From: Terana coerulea
Taxonomy: Eukaryota; Basidiomycota; Agaricomycetes; Polyporales; Phanerochaetaceae
DNA length: 40,662 nucleotides
NCBI GenBank assembly: GCA_024811115.1
Contig: JAKOGH010000405.1
Span: 1 to 40,662 of the forward strand
Reading direction: 5' to 3'
Notes under the pieces: model-generated
What the model was told of the DNA's origin: nothing
Database searches by the model: none
The model's input: only the letters and a program-made list of their open reading frames with translations
Part shown: positions 9,735 through 21,278 of the stretch, piece after piece
How positions within the stretch are numbered: position 1 is the first letter of the stretch
Layout of the letters: each line of letters opens with the position of its first letter
Position numbers and translations under genes: made by a program

Positions 9735-10320
9735 GTTATGCCCCTCAGGGTCTGAAGTTTATACGAACATAACATTGCCCATAGATATATTACAACATTT
9801 TCAGGTGGAACGTGGCATCTGAGCCAGGATAGAGACTGCACAATGAGGAACCTAATAATGGACGCCGACAGCATATATCTTTGCCGGATACTATCCAATC
9901 AACTTCTTTCTACTACCTGGTTACCGACTTACGCTCATCTTACTTTGCAAGCTAATGTAGCCCAGGTGGTCAAATACCTCTTCATAGATTTTGGAATGTC
10001 CATATAAGTCTCCTACGAGCATACTACTTGACAGATTGTTGGAGAGGATGGTATCGACCAGGAGGTCCCTGAACTTTCTCCTGACGGAGCTATGCAACCC
10101 ATTTAAAATTGATATATTTGTTATTAAGCATATGCTGTGAAGGAAAATATGCAACCTTTGTTGTTATGAGCACTTCAAAAGAGTCATCATTGACTGTAGG
10201 GTGAGCAGAAATATCACAGAGTCAAATTCCTTCATTCACTTATTCAGTCAATGACAAAGACTGACCTCACTGCATGCCCAGCAATACGGCCGGCAAATCA
10301 GCACCCAGGTCTCCCTATTT
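9735..10320 (+). pseudogene. AgaK1-like kinase pseudogene, 3' piece (3 of 3)
   Basis: The piece resumes in the intron and reaches its acceptor (CCCCTCAG ending at 9748). It then matches the C-lobe of gene D: GLKFI then NIAHR against GLAFI then DIAHR, RDC...NLIMDA against RDP...NLLMDA (catalytic loop), VKYLFIDFG against VKYYFADFG (magnesium-binding DFG), VPEL, NPFKIDIFV against DPFKVDIFV, and SMTKTDLTACP against AMTNADPEARP near 10250-10285. Several indels and stops break the frame, and one donor GT is mutated. The match to all later exons of gene D, introns included, shows it arose by DNA-level duplication and not by retroposition. Confidence 0.87.
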
Positions 10321-11554
10321 TAATATGTGCAGCAATTGTGTGGGCACAAAGAAGGCTAGCTCAAAGCAGCATTTTTGTCAAAATAATGGGTCGTGTGGGG
10401 GAACGTTGTTGGCGTGAGGGGAGGAAAACATGCAAGTGTTCACAATGGATTCGGTAAGCTATATACTCTACGGCATGACTCCAGACCTAACTATGATCAC
10501 CAGGTACAAAAGCAGGCACATAATTAGCAGAACAAACATATGTAAATAAAGCGCCTGAGCGTCGGGCGCAGTGAGCATGAGCTCGAATTCATAATTCTAA
10601 CATTTTTGACTTAGTCTTGTTTTTGTGAATGACATTAATATTAGCAAGGCAGTTCACTAGCTGGTTAGCCAGTTAGTTATTAATTCTTTTACATGCCGAG
10701 CATGTCTCTTGCGTGCTGCCTATCAATCATGGGCGCCTGTATGCTCCATTGCTTTATACATCCAGTGAATATATTTATATTAATTAGTTCCTAGCTGTCT
10801 TACTACATTTTCCATGATGCCATATTACTAGACTCTGAGAATGTAAGTTACTGTCATCTAGCTTATAGTCAATTGCATATTGTTAGCTTAATCACAAAAG
10901 CTTCTGCACACAGCAATATGTGGAGCAAACCTCACCTAACACCTCCCAGATCCACTAAGTGCCTAGCCAGTGCCTTGAGACAGTAGTCCTGCTTATGAGT
11001 GACTGCCCATAAAATCGCACAAGTTATCTTCAGGCGGGTGCTTGAGCAGGTACAGTAAGCCATGAACCCTCTGCACAATGTTTAAAGCTGCATCATGTTG
11101 GTATCAACCTGAGAGAATGCTGGCCAGGCTTCTTTGGTGCAGAATGCCTAAGAGGTGCTTGGGGCGCCCTTGAGGGCAAGCACCACTTTGGGTAGGCCAA
11201 GAAGAATGTTGGATCCAGCTGACAATATGCAATTGACTATAGGTAGGTGTCCTCACTGACTTTCTAAAATAACCTTCATTAAGTATTGGGCGGACAGCAA
11301 GGACAAGTGCAAAAACGCCAAGTAAGGGCGATTATTTACACTTGCTTGTTCTTTGGCACTTATATGAGAAACTTTGAGAGCATGTGAGGGAGTTGCTTAG
11401 TCTCTCTAGACAGACCTTATTATCAGACAATAATAGTTAGTTGTTTGTATATATAAGGTCTGTTCTAATTGGAAATACTTTGTGAGGAAGTCTCCACATT
11501 ACCATTTTGGGAAACTCAACTGCTCTCAAAATTGGCCATTTCCCTTCATGGTTA
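10321..11554. other. AT-rich tract, nothing recognised
   Basis: I see no ORF with coding character, no RNA gene and no clear repeat here. Short open stretches are broken on both strands. The base composition is like that of the other transposon-derived tracts around it. Confidence 0.5.
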
Positions 11555-12191
11555 GTGTTGCCAAAGTTCAGTTTGGTTCAGTTCAGGCACATTTTTGTCT
11601 AAACCAGAACTAGAACTAAGTGTTTAGCAGCCAAACCAGAACTGAACTGAAATGAACCAGCATGAACTGGTTTGAACCATTGAACCATGTATATATTAGC
11701 TTTACTCTGTCAAATTAGTATAATTGTGATGGTAGATCATAATAAAGCTATATATTGACATTTAGAAGGGTTTGTATAGCACAAAAGCCTTATATATTAT
11801 GATGTTTTGAAGCTCAGTGTCTGATAGAGGCTACCAGTTGCCATTTTTGGCAGCTATTGATGGCATTATGTATACACCAAAACATAAGCAGAGTGACATT
11901 TGGTGCTCAGTTTACAAGCACAACAATGATAAAATAGTTTGGACATGCTACAGTAAGTAAGTTTATATACTTTTCTCTATGAATCCCATTACAAATACAC
12001 TACATAACATATACATAGTTCATAGTTCGAACTGGTTTGAACTTGGTTTGGGGTATGGCAGCCATGCCCTAAACCAAGAACTGAACCAAGTTACCTAGAG
12101 GCCAAACTAGAACCAAACCAAACTAAACCACATGGTTCAGTTCATTGGTTCTGGTTCTGAACTGCCCAACTGAACTGAACTTTGGCAACAC
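11555..12191. mobile_element. MITE-like element, GTGTTGCC family, copy 1
   Basis: The left end GTGTTGCCAAAGTTCAGTT and the right end AACTGAACTTTGGCAACAC are inverted copies, with TA on both sides (11553-11554 and 12192-12193). The interior of 637 bp has no coding capacity. Both ends are packed with repeats of GGTTCAGTT and GAACTGGTTTGAA in both orientations, so subterminal repeats are extensive. TA flanks and a short non-coding body fit a miniature inverted-repeat element mobilised by a Tc1/mariner-type transposase, which is inference. Confidence 0.8.
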
Positions 12192-12193
12192 TA

Positions 12194-14330
12194 TTCACAG
12201 TTGGCAAGTAAATAAACCAAAAGGGTACCAATCAATAGCCACTGCTACTGCAATCTGGGCAGTGGCATTCTGCAGCTTTCAAACAATGGTGAGGCAGCAG
12301 TGCAGCGCTGAGAGGGCAGCTTTAGTCTATTATTTGCCCGCGTATGCGCTTTCCAAAAAGGCATTACAGGGACTCTCTGCCAGGGTGCCTTCAATTAGAA
12401 CAGACTAGGAGTTGCTTTTTCTGCCAGGATCCTGAACTTGCACCACAATAAAAACAATTACTCCCTTCACCTATACTTGGTATAGGTACAACAATTACTA
12501 TCGTCCAAGCTCAGATAGCCCAGTTTCAGGAATTCCGAACTTTATTATGTATCAACTTGCATTCTACATGGTTCAATATGAGTATACACTTAATGGTTTG
12601 TGCTCAATTGGCGCCTAAGTACTGATGTGACAAGTATTGCCTAATTCAGGCAAAGAGCGGCATTGCACAGCTATTATAAAGCTGCCCCTAACTTTATGAA
12701 ATGCTGCTGCAGACCTTAAAAGTCATCTGCTTAGCGAAAGGGCACTAGAGGCTGCAAAGTGAGTTGTTAATTATAAGTATTGCCTCTTATTTATACATAA
12801 ATTAGAAGTATGAGCATTACTGCGCATGAACTTTTATGTAGGATTTATTGCACTGCCGCACATATGATTGGTTCATTTATGACCATCATAACCATTTCTA
12901 ATGTAGGGCTAATGGTGGTAGTAGCGGCACACCAATGGAATAGACACTCATATATGTCAAACTAGCTGCACACCTTCAAAATTTAAGATGTTCTCTAAGC
13001 TGGATATAATCTCAGCAATGTTTGAGGCAGTCACTTCTTGAGTGCATTATAACCTATTGAACTCATGTATTTTCCAAGTTCTGCTTAGAATATAGTTAGT
13101 GCAGTTACAGTACAAGAGGCACTCTGCTATTTCCATATTTGGGCTTTTGTCGGGGTATTTGCGTAAAATGATCTTGTCGGAGTATGAATTAAATCCTTCT
13201 CATAATGCTCTCGTGAAATGCCGCAGGTGGGAACTCACAGTGACGAGGTGACAGCGGGTCACAACCTTTGACTTTTTGCCATCAGATCGACTTCCTGATT
13301 TGGACACCTTCCCAATGGAGTAACTCCCATCACCAAGCTTCTGAGACTGGCGCTCAGTAGTAATAAGCACTGCTCCGGAAACATCACTGGCGGCCAGCGG
13401 ATTACGGCGACAATCAGTGGCAGCCATCTTGCGCGACATACCAACCGCCGGCAGTCAGCGGCGACCATCATTGGACACGCTGCGTTGTGGTGACCAGCGT
13501 GGGTTGGTAATAGGCACCAAGTGTTGGCGTCTGCCAGCAAAATCCACTCGCGTGCTGGTGGTGGTTGCCAGGATTGACCATGCCCTACAATCAAATTGAA
13601 TAGTTTTCATACTAATTTGTTACTATACGCACTCCATATCAATTTGTCGTGTTGGCATGAGCAGAAAGCTTGCGAGAGTGGGTGAGAAAGCTTACCATGT
13701 GAACTTTACAGATAGATTTAGCTCGCATGCACGTGTCCAGCGCCAAAGCGCCGATGCATTCGCAGGTGTTCGCCCCACAGCCCTGACAGAACATACTGAC
13801 TCTCCATGATGGATGCTCTGTGAGTGCCTCATCTTGGTTGCAACTAGTGCTTATATATTCTACCAACAGCTTCTGCAGAAGATGTAGCCTCAGTGGCTAT
13901 GAGCTATGAGTGCTGGATGATCACTGCAGTGCCAGTGTTCGAGCCGTCAACGTTCAATGTCCATCGCTCACTGATACCAGCTTGTGAACCACTGATGAGC
14001 CATGCCGCTTCGTGATACTTTTATCACGCTTGTTGGATGCACGTAACGGTAAGCTTATATCTTGGGCTACGGGCGCAGACATGATGATGTAGTAGGTGTG
14101 CATACAGATTCAAGCACAATGTCATACAACGACGACACACGCCAGACCAGCAGCTCTGGCTCTGCCGCTGCTCCCTATCTCACTCGGACATCCTGTACTC
14201 CATGTAATGCTACAGCTACAGTGTAAGTGATATATTCTGCTTCAATACCAATTGACTCACGGGACCTCATTGGTCGCCTGTCGCAGCTCTGCCAGAACTC
14301 CTCATCAAGGTCGTGATCCTTCCGTTGGAT
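12194..14330. other. Intergenic tract without a supported gene
   Basis: Mostly AT-rich. The stretch at about 13250-13600 is GC-richer with degenerate GGCGACCA/GGCAGCCA motifs, similar in flavour to the inner repeats of the element at 18893-21060, but I could not align ends. No RNA gene or coding region is supported. Confidence 0.45.
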
Positions 14331-16493
14331 TCAAGCTTTAATGTCCTTCTTGAAGATCAGGAATAATGCGTGCATGAATATGTTGAAATTGACATCAGTC
14401 ATTTGACCCAGGGTGGCCTCATAATTGTTAATCCAGGCGTTGAACTGTTCGGCAGTCTTGGTATTGAAGGCACGAGTTTGGTGAGTTTGTCCATCTGCAT
14501 CTTGCTGTACTAGGACTTAATCTGGCTGGGAACCATCTGTAGGAGCTGGGTTGCATCGCAAACAATATACTACATCTGTTGCCCGGTGTCCGATGTAATG
14601 CTAGGCATCAACAATAAATTTTGTTGACTTGAGCCATGAGTCTTGAGGATCTTGGGTAACGATGTGTCATAGAAGATCACAAGCATCATCATAGCTCACA
14701 TAACTAGGTTGGTGGTCTTTGTGATTTGCCTACAAGTTGTTCAAAATACTGAGCACCTGAGGTGCACTCAGACCTGTAACACTTGCCCCATCTTACAGGC
14801 ATCCCGCAGAACCATTGAATAGTCTTGATGCAGTACACCAACCGCGCTCAGAAGGTATGGACCACATTTTCACCAAGATCTTATCCAAGAGCAGGCAACT
14901 GAACGCACAGTCTAGGCCTATTCTCAACAGGCTGCTTGTTTTCTCCCACCTGGCGCCTTTGATGAATAACTCTCTAAACTCCATTGTACAAAAGGCATTT
15001 GAAGCGGCCAGACCATGCCTTGTGCCAGGCAATGTGAGCGGGGTGGTTGCAGGTGAGTAATCCTGCAATTCGGATAGGTCGACCACAGGGGATGATCCCG
15101 CAAATGTTGCCGAATAGATCAGGATGCCATTTGCAAAACCGGCCGTTCTTATAATTGACCAGTGGCTCTTTGCAGTCACTGACAGCACAAATCTCATATC
15201 ACCATGTGAGCAGAGCTTTCGCTTCCGTGTGACCATAGAGAACTCACCCGGTGACCAATAGTTTTCCCATCCATTACAGCCATGCGAACGTATTCTCAGC
15301 GCCTCATTGGCAGATGAAGTGGCTTGTACAGAAGGCTGCGTCTGAAGCCCAAAGGGTAGCTCACCATCCTGATGTCCGTTGCCTAGATCTGCCTATAGTA
15401 CATCCGTAAGCATCGCATCTCTGTGCCAGTTTTGTGGGTCAACGAACCTGCCCATTATTTACAGCTGTCGCCGTGATGACCTCCTGCCACTTGGCCAGGT
15501 TCATTGTCCAGCACTGCTCCTCCTTCAACCAGATCTGATCGAAACTGTTTCACGTGAGTGCAATCTATACAACCATGCCCCAATGAGCAGATAGTAACCC
15601 TCTGTCTCGTCCAATAGCATCGCGAAAGCATTGCGCAAATGATGCGGTAGGATTGGCTACACTGCGGAATTCCTCCGATTGGCCATGTGCAATAAGAAGC
15701 CGGCGTCCAAAGTGCTCCATGAAGAGTCATTGCGACTGGTGATTCGTCATATGAGGCCCTTCCAGTACAGTACTGTTGATGAACTTTGCGAAATTCGCCC
15801 AACCAGCACAAAACTGGTGAAGGGCATTTTCCTGCATGAGTGCAATGCGGCGCTCACACCACACGCCGTTCTTGGATATATGTAGGTAGTTGGAATTGTA
15901 TTCGAGTTGTTGCACTCTTAACCGATGCGCTTCCTCCTTATAGGTTATACGATCCGAGTAATAGTCAGCGTCGCATGTCGTGCAATGCGCCACCAGCAGT
16001 GTTGCTTTCTGCCAGGTAAAATCCCCTGCAAGCACTTTGATAGACTGCTCCTTTGTATGCAGATGCAAGGACCGATACCGTACCATTTCAGGGCAGAGGA
16101 TGCACTCGACTGCGTGGTGTTACTATGATAAGGCTCCCGGGCCGGGATGAGTGCGTCCAAAGGGTTTCGTTCGTTGACGTCCACACCTATGAGCTCGTAT
16201 AGCTGGACTATATTCTTGCACATATCCTGCGCAAATCTTCGATGCTGGTCATTCTCCTCGTTGAAAGGGTTTCTATCTTGGCCAGAAAAAGCCTGCGTCA
16301 AGATTCTAGCCACAGCCCATAGCCAAGCTGTGGTTTCCCTTTGCCTCAGCTCTGTTCGCTGCTATTGATGCAGTTGGAGAATCTGGTAAAGCCCAACAAT
16401 TGAGAATAGCACATATAGTGCATCACTGATAGATAACTCTGCAGGGAAAAATGCGTCGAGAACGAATATTAGGTCGCTAACTGTACCAGACAT
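14331..16493 (-). pseudogene. CxC5/CxC6-type cysteine-cluster protein (KDZ-associated), decayed
   Basis: The gene reads leftwards from an ATG at 16493. The first frame is protein-like through an in-frame TAG at 16362-16364 to a block ending IPAREPYHS near 16130. After an intron or shift comes a cysteine cluster (CILCPEM, then HCTTCDADYYSD), then HISKNGVWCERR. Further on are a GHGCIDCTH block near 15570, a second cysteine-rich block (ICAVSDCKEPL, FCKWHP, CGIIPC) at about 15060-15190, and a C-terminal block (NAWINNYEATLG, NFNIFMHALF) ending at TGA 14331-14333. This order matches the CxC5 and CxC6 clusters described alongside KDZ transposases in Agaricomycetes. The premature stop and broken frames suggest a dead copy. 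The role of these proteins is unknown. Family assignment is from memory of the motif pattern. Confidence 0.7.
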
Positions 16494-16649
16494 GAGAGAA
16501 GCTGAAAGGTGTGTCTTGAAATGCATAGTTGGGCCTAAGTGCTATGCGGCTGACTCGGACTGTCCAGGCAGGTTTAGAACTCAGGTGTATTCAAACTGGA
16601 CAAAGATAAGAGTAGTGCAGTACACTAATGTACAGTGCTAGTTGTTTTA

Positions 16650-18690
16650 TTCTACAGCATCTCCCTCACCATCGAGATAATCACTGTCATAGTGATCTCG
16701 GTCACTTTGTCACAAGAAGTCTTCACCTTTTTCCCCTTCTTTCACTCATGTCGATATTGATCCTCATCATCGAATCTGCCTGACACTTCCCTTTGCCCGG
16801 AGGTCCGCCCCTCGCAACACCATGCTTCTCTTTGCTTCATTTGGCCTTCAAGGTGTTCTCTTGCCAGCTCTTGAACTTGATAACACTCATTCACACAAAG
16901 GACCAATGCTTTGCGCTATCAGGGTCATCATACCAAGCCTGCACCTTGGGAAGGTCATTTATCATGTTGAAGTCAAAAAGCAAGGCATTAAGCTGAACTT
17001 GCGTCGGCCCCATGCGAAGAGCTTGGTATACTTGCGCTTTGATAAAGTCCTGGCCTGCAAAACACTTATCTTCAAAGTCTAGTCGCTAGGGTGAGTTTAG
17101 CCTTGCCTAATGAATGATGGAATACATACCTAAAGGAATCGAATATTCTTCAGTGCACCAAGTCCAGTTCAAAGACTTGAGCTTCTCAAGTGCTCTGACA
17201 ACAGCATGATGCCTATGAAGCACATCGAAGGCCGTCTCAGCCTTGGGCCACTCCTTCTGCCGGACCACTCAGAAGTTTATTCAGCAAAGCGCAAATTGGG
17301 TCAAGACTTCAAGAGGCTGACGGGCCTGCCGGCAGCTTTCCAGAGAGGTCAGAGGGCTTCTTGCGAGGACTTTGCTTGCGAACCGGTGAAGTCAAGTCAA
17401 TAGTGCTCTTCACTGTTGTCTTTTGCACTGGATGAACCTTTACACGCATGATTAGCTCGAGTGAACGTAGCAGAATAGTGACATTTTAACACACCAGAGG
17501 CTCATTTATGCGGCTGGACAGGACACTGTCTGAGTCAACGAAGACATCGCATACCAGTACGTCACTATTGTCTAGCTCTTTCAGCGGAAGGTGTTGACCT
17601 TGTCGACCTCGAGAAACCTTGAAATGGTGCCAGCCGCCAGAGACTCAATAGAGCCAAGCTTAGTGAGAGAGCCTGAGCCAGTGATCCCAGCACACCAAAA
17701 GGACCTGTGCTGTTCTGGTGGGCAGTGATTGTGAGTGAATTAATTTAAAGGAGACTGGAAACATAATTGGTATTCATGTTTCAACAGTGTGTTAGCATCA
17801 ATAACTGCAGGTAGCAATTCTGAAAGCCGTGTGCAGTCAACCTCGCTGCCATTGATTAAGCGGTGCTCGATGGTGATTCCCCGCCTTCCTTCAACCACAC
17901 TTCCTTGGCATCCACACCTTGATTGTGCCAGTCGTGAATCTTGACTATAATATCCTCTAGATAATTGATTAATTCGGTAAGTGTTCGAGCAGTCTCAGCA
18001 TCTAAAAAGTAAGGCTTACGTTTCATCTTACTGGGAGTCCTTACATTCTCCATCATGCCCGTAACCTTCTCTAGGTCAATCTAATCAATGTTTTCATTAG
18101 CAAAAGGTCAGTTGCACGCTTTCGAGTTAGTGTTGTAGGAGCAGGCTCTTCGACCACTGAGCTTCCATCTGACCCCTCGGAAGACTTGGTCCCTTGGACT
18201 AGATGCGACATAAACTCTCACGCATCTAAGACACATCGTTTGCCACTCACCATGTGAAGGAGCCGCAGCCTTCGTCTCAGAGGCATTCAGAGGTGTGAAG
18301 CGGCCCGGGAGGGTCTGTGGTAATTGAGCAATCTTCAAGCAGTGTCTTGTATGCTCTGCATAGCCAATGAGTGATGTGTTATGAATATATGATGATATGT
18401 GTACCTTGTGGGTGCAACGGGTGCCTTTGGCTCTCAACCTCATCCTCAGCAGCTTTATCCGTACTCTTTTTCCCACTCTCTTTTGTTGCTGCATGCCCTC
18501 GGTTCACTATAGCTACCGATAGCCTTAGAAATACAGGCCCTGAAACTGCGGGTTTACAGCAAGGGTATCCTCATGCGCTTTGAGGTGAGCCTTGATTAGG
18601 GGCAGGATGACTTTGATGGTAGGGTTTGCAAGTAATTCGATGTTGAGAGCTGCCGCAAGTGCAAGGAGCTCAGCCTTCTTCTTTCTGCCA
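16650..18690 (-). pseudogene. SAP-like protein gene associated with the CxC gene, decayed
   Basis: It lies directly upstream of, and on the same strand as, the CxC gene. The N-terminal part (about 18690-18540) reads KKAELLALAAAL and later IKAHLKAHED, like a SAP DNA-binding helix pair. A charged linker follows (KESGKKSTDKAAEDEVE, about 18490-18410) with a donor site after it, then an acidic/serine stretch near 18170. A helical block at 18056-17856 contains ARTLTELINYL. A C-terminal block near 17075-16800 (QLNALLFDF, VQAWYDDPDSAKHW) carries two in-frame stops. The parts clearly belong to one multi-exon gene, but exon borders are uncertain. A DNA-binding accessory protein of the same transposon is a reasonable guess. 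Confidence 0.5.
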
Positions 18691-18892
18691 TGGTCAAGGG
18701 ACCCTGAGAAAGTGAAAGGCTCTATAGTAAAATTTGATGAGACAGAAAAAGAATGAGAGCTAGAAGGGAGTTTGCAAGAGAACTTCGAGTTTTCACATGC
18801 TAAATGTAAGTCATCTACTTTGTCACAGATAGTGCACTAGCTTTTGCCCAAAATACCCTATATGCGGATAGAAACCAATGGAAATGCTCGTT

Positions 18893-21060
18893 TGAGCATT
18901 ATCGAGTCATATGCCCGTGACTAAAAACAACGCCGACTGGCGACGCCCGCTGGTGGCTGGTGGCGGCTGGTGGCAGCCATTGCCAATTTAGGCTATGTTG
19001 TGATAAGATATGCTGGCCGCCGATAGTTATTGGCGTGGGCACCTGCTTGCTGCTTCGCGACAGTTAGTGACAATTGGTGTTCGATAGTGGCTGGGCATAT
19101 TTCTGGCACCCTGAGCATGGAATGGTGTTGGCTGGTGAGTGTTAGTATGTTGTGACGAGTCTGCTGCTATCATAATGGCAGGCTCTCAGCTGTGACAGGC
19201 AAATGGCAATGAGGAAAAGCTCAGGTGCTTTGACTTTAAGGTGCGTCCTAGTACTATAAGATGGATACAATTGGTCAGTACTAGTCTGGCAAAGATCTTG
19301 AGCACATAGCATAGTATATCATCATTTTTTATCTTTAAAAAGCTGGTCATACATGAGTACTCTACTTGGTGTACAGACAAATTAGCAGATCTTGCAGTAA
19401 TGCCAAGTCTGCGGATACTGCACAGCCATCACTGTGCTTTACCAACCAAAAGCAACTTATTGTGGCAGTCACTAGTACACACCAATTTCCACCAACCACC
19501 AGGAGATATTGGTGAGCGCACAAGGTGGCCACCGCTAGTTGTTGCTGGTTTTCACTAATTATCCGCTGACTTTTCCAGGGCGGCACTTATTACTGGCATT
19601 ATCTCACCATTTTAGGGTGACTGGAATGCTGCATCGAGGACAGTAGGGACAAAACTGTCAGCCCACTCTCGATTTAAACCTAAATGCCTGCCAATTAAGG
19701 CATGCTACCACAAGCCGCCACATAGTCACGGTGTCACATAGCAACAGTTAGTGATGGTCGGTAACAGTTATTACCAGTTACCATCCATCACCTCTATACA
19801 CCCTGTATTGTCATTTACTTGTGAGTCTTGGTGACGAATGGTACATTACACCATATAACAGCAGCCTCCGGTAATTACTGCTAACAAGCACTATCCAACA
19901 CTACCCAACATCACCCAACACCTGCCACCACCAACAGTTACTGATGGCTAGCAGGCGCTGATGCGCTGGTAAGCGCCTTGAGTGCGGAAACCCCAGAAAT
20001 TGCCTTTTTCGTCACTACGCTCTACGATTGCACTAGGACCCCGGACACCACCCCCGAAGCCCCGAGCCGCCGACGTCCCCCGAACTACTCTCCCGAGATA
20101 CCTTGTAACGGGCGCCCCTCCGTCACGTCAGTCCAGAGCCTGTGCAGTCCCTCGCAACAGGCAGTGTGGTCACTAGCCCTGAAAGATGCGAGCCACGTCA
20201 GCCCCAGTGAGCTTCTGCCCTGGACTTAGGTACGTACCTAACTACGACCAAGACAGCGGCACTGCATTGTGCGCCACCCCATAAGTCATTCCCACCTGGG
20301 GCACACGGACGGTATCTGACCAGTCCCGCACCGTGTTTCATAGGTGCTCGGTGCCTGTGTGGCGCATGGCATATCCCTGGTTAGTGTATCCCGACTCGGT
20401 CTTTCCTTATCTGTACCACTTTTGTATCCAAACCACTCCTTCATTTCTCGGGCGCGGTCCATTAGCTCTGGCTGTTAGGTGGGCCCGTATAAATATTCTG
20501 TACATACTTTCTGCAAATACAAGTGACCTTTCCCCCTCTTCACGCCCCTGCTACGCAGTAAGACTACAAGCACATCGGTGCTTCTTAGGTATCCCGCTCT
20601 TGTCTAGTACTCGTCTCGCTTTCATTGGCTGTGCGGTCTGACTCAACGTCGGAGTCTTGCTCCAGTCCCCTCGTGACGTCGTCCCCAAAGTCTCTCAGCT
20701 TCGGTGCTCTCTCGCTCGGTCCCCGTTACAGACCTCGCCCGACCGTTACCTCCCGAGGTCTTCGGTCCCCGACTCCTGCTGGCACTACGGCCGCAGAGTT
20801 GAAGTAACGTCTCCACTCACACATAAAACCACTCCCGACTCGGTGCTTTGGCCCGAGCCTGCTGTCTGTTGGGTTAGAGCTAGGTGACCGCACCCGGCGT
20901 GGTGCAGTGTATCAGCGCCCACAGCAATAATCAGCATCTCTCACTATCTCTTATCATGAGATAGCCTAAATTGGTACTGGTTGCCGCCAGCCACCACCGA
21001 CCACCACTGAGCGCCACCAGCCAGCGTTGTTTCTAGTTACGGGCATATGACTCATGCTCA
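18893..21060. mobile_element. 2.2-kb element with ~115-bp terminal inverted repeats
   Basis: The left end (18893-19009) and the right end (20949-21060) are imperfect inverted copies. Shared blocks include TGAGCAT, GAGTCATATGCCCGT, AACAACGC, a run of GGCTGGTGG-like units and CAATTTAGGCTAT. The interior lacks a transposase-like ORF. It holds many degenerate GCCACCA/TGGTGGC units and a GC-rich block (about 19965-20910) bounded by GGCGCTGAT (19954-19962) and ATCAGCGCC (20911-20919). I could not find a clear target duplication. A non-autonomous DNA transposon with long terminal repeats is the likely identity, and the GC-rich block may be a separate insertion. Confidence 0.68.
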
Positions 21061-21278
21061 GCACACATTTGATGTGTCTTTGACGTGTTCTGCCTTGGCT
21101 ACAATCACAACATGTCTTCCTTTCTACCCACCATGTTCTACTATGACTACTATGCATATCACACAAACCTATTGCTCACTGCCCCACTCGAATCCTTCCA
21201 CAAGACAAGAAATCAAACTGCTGTAGCCTGTGCGTAGGAAGAGCCAGATGTTGCTCACGTATGGATTGCTTGCATATA

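Noticed and set aside
14793..15236. 147-codon minus-strand open frame within the CxC gene
   Set aside because: The cysteine-rich frame that matches the CxC pattern is a different frame of the same strand, so this one is a shadow.
13150..18860. GGGTATTT-like inverted motifs at about 13154 and 18856 as possible ends of the CxC/SAP transposon
   Set aside because: The match is only about 8-12 bases with gaps, and I found no target duplication, so I cannot claim the ends.
19978..20887. Plus-strand open frames of 60-102 codons in the GC-rich block
   Set aside because: They are proline/serine/arginine-rich overlapping frames with no domain, inside a non-coding element.
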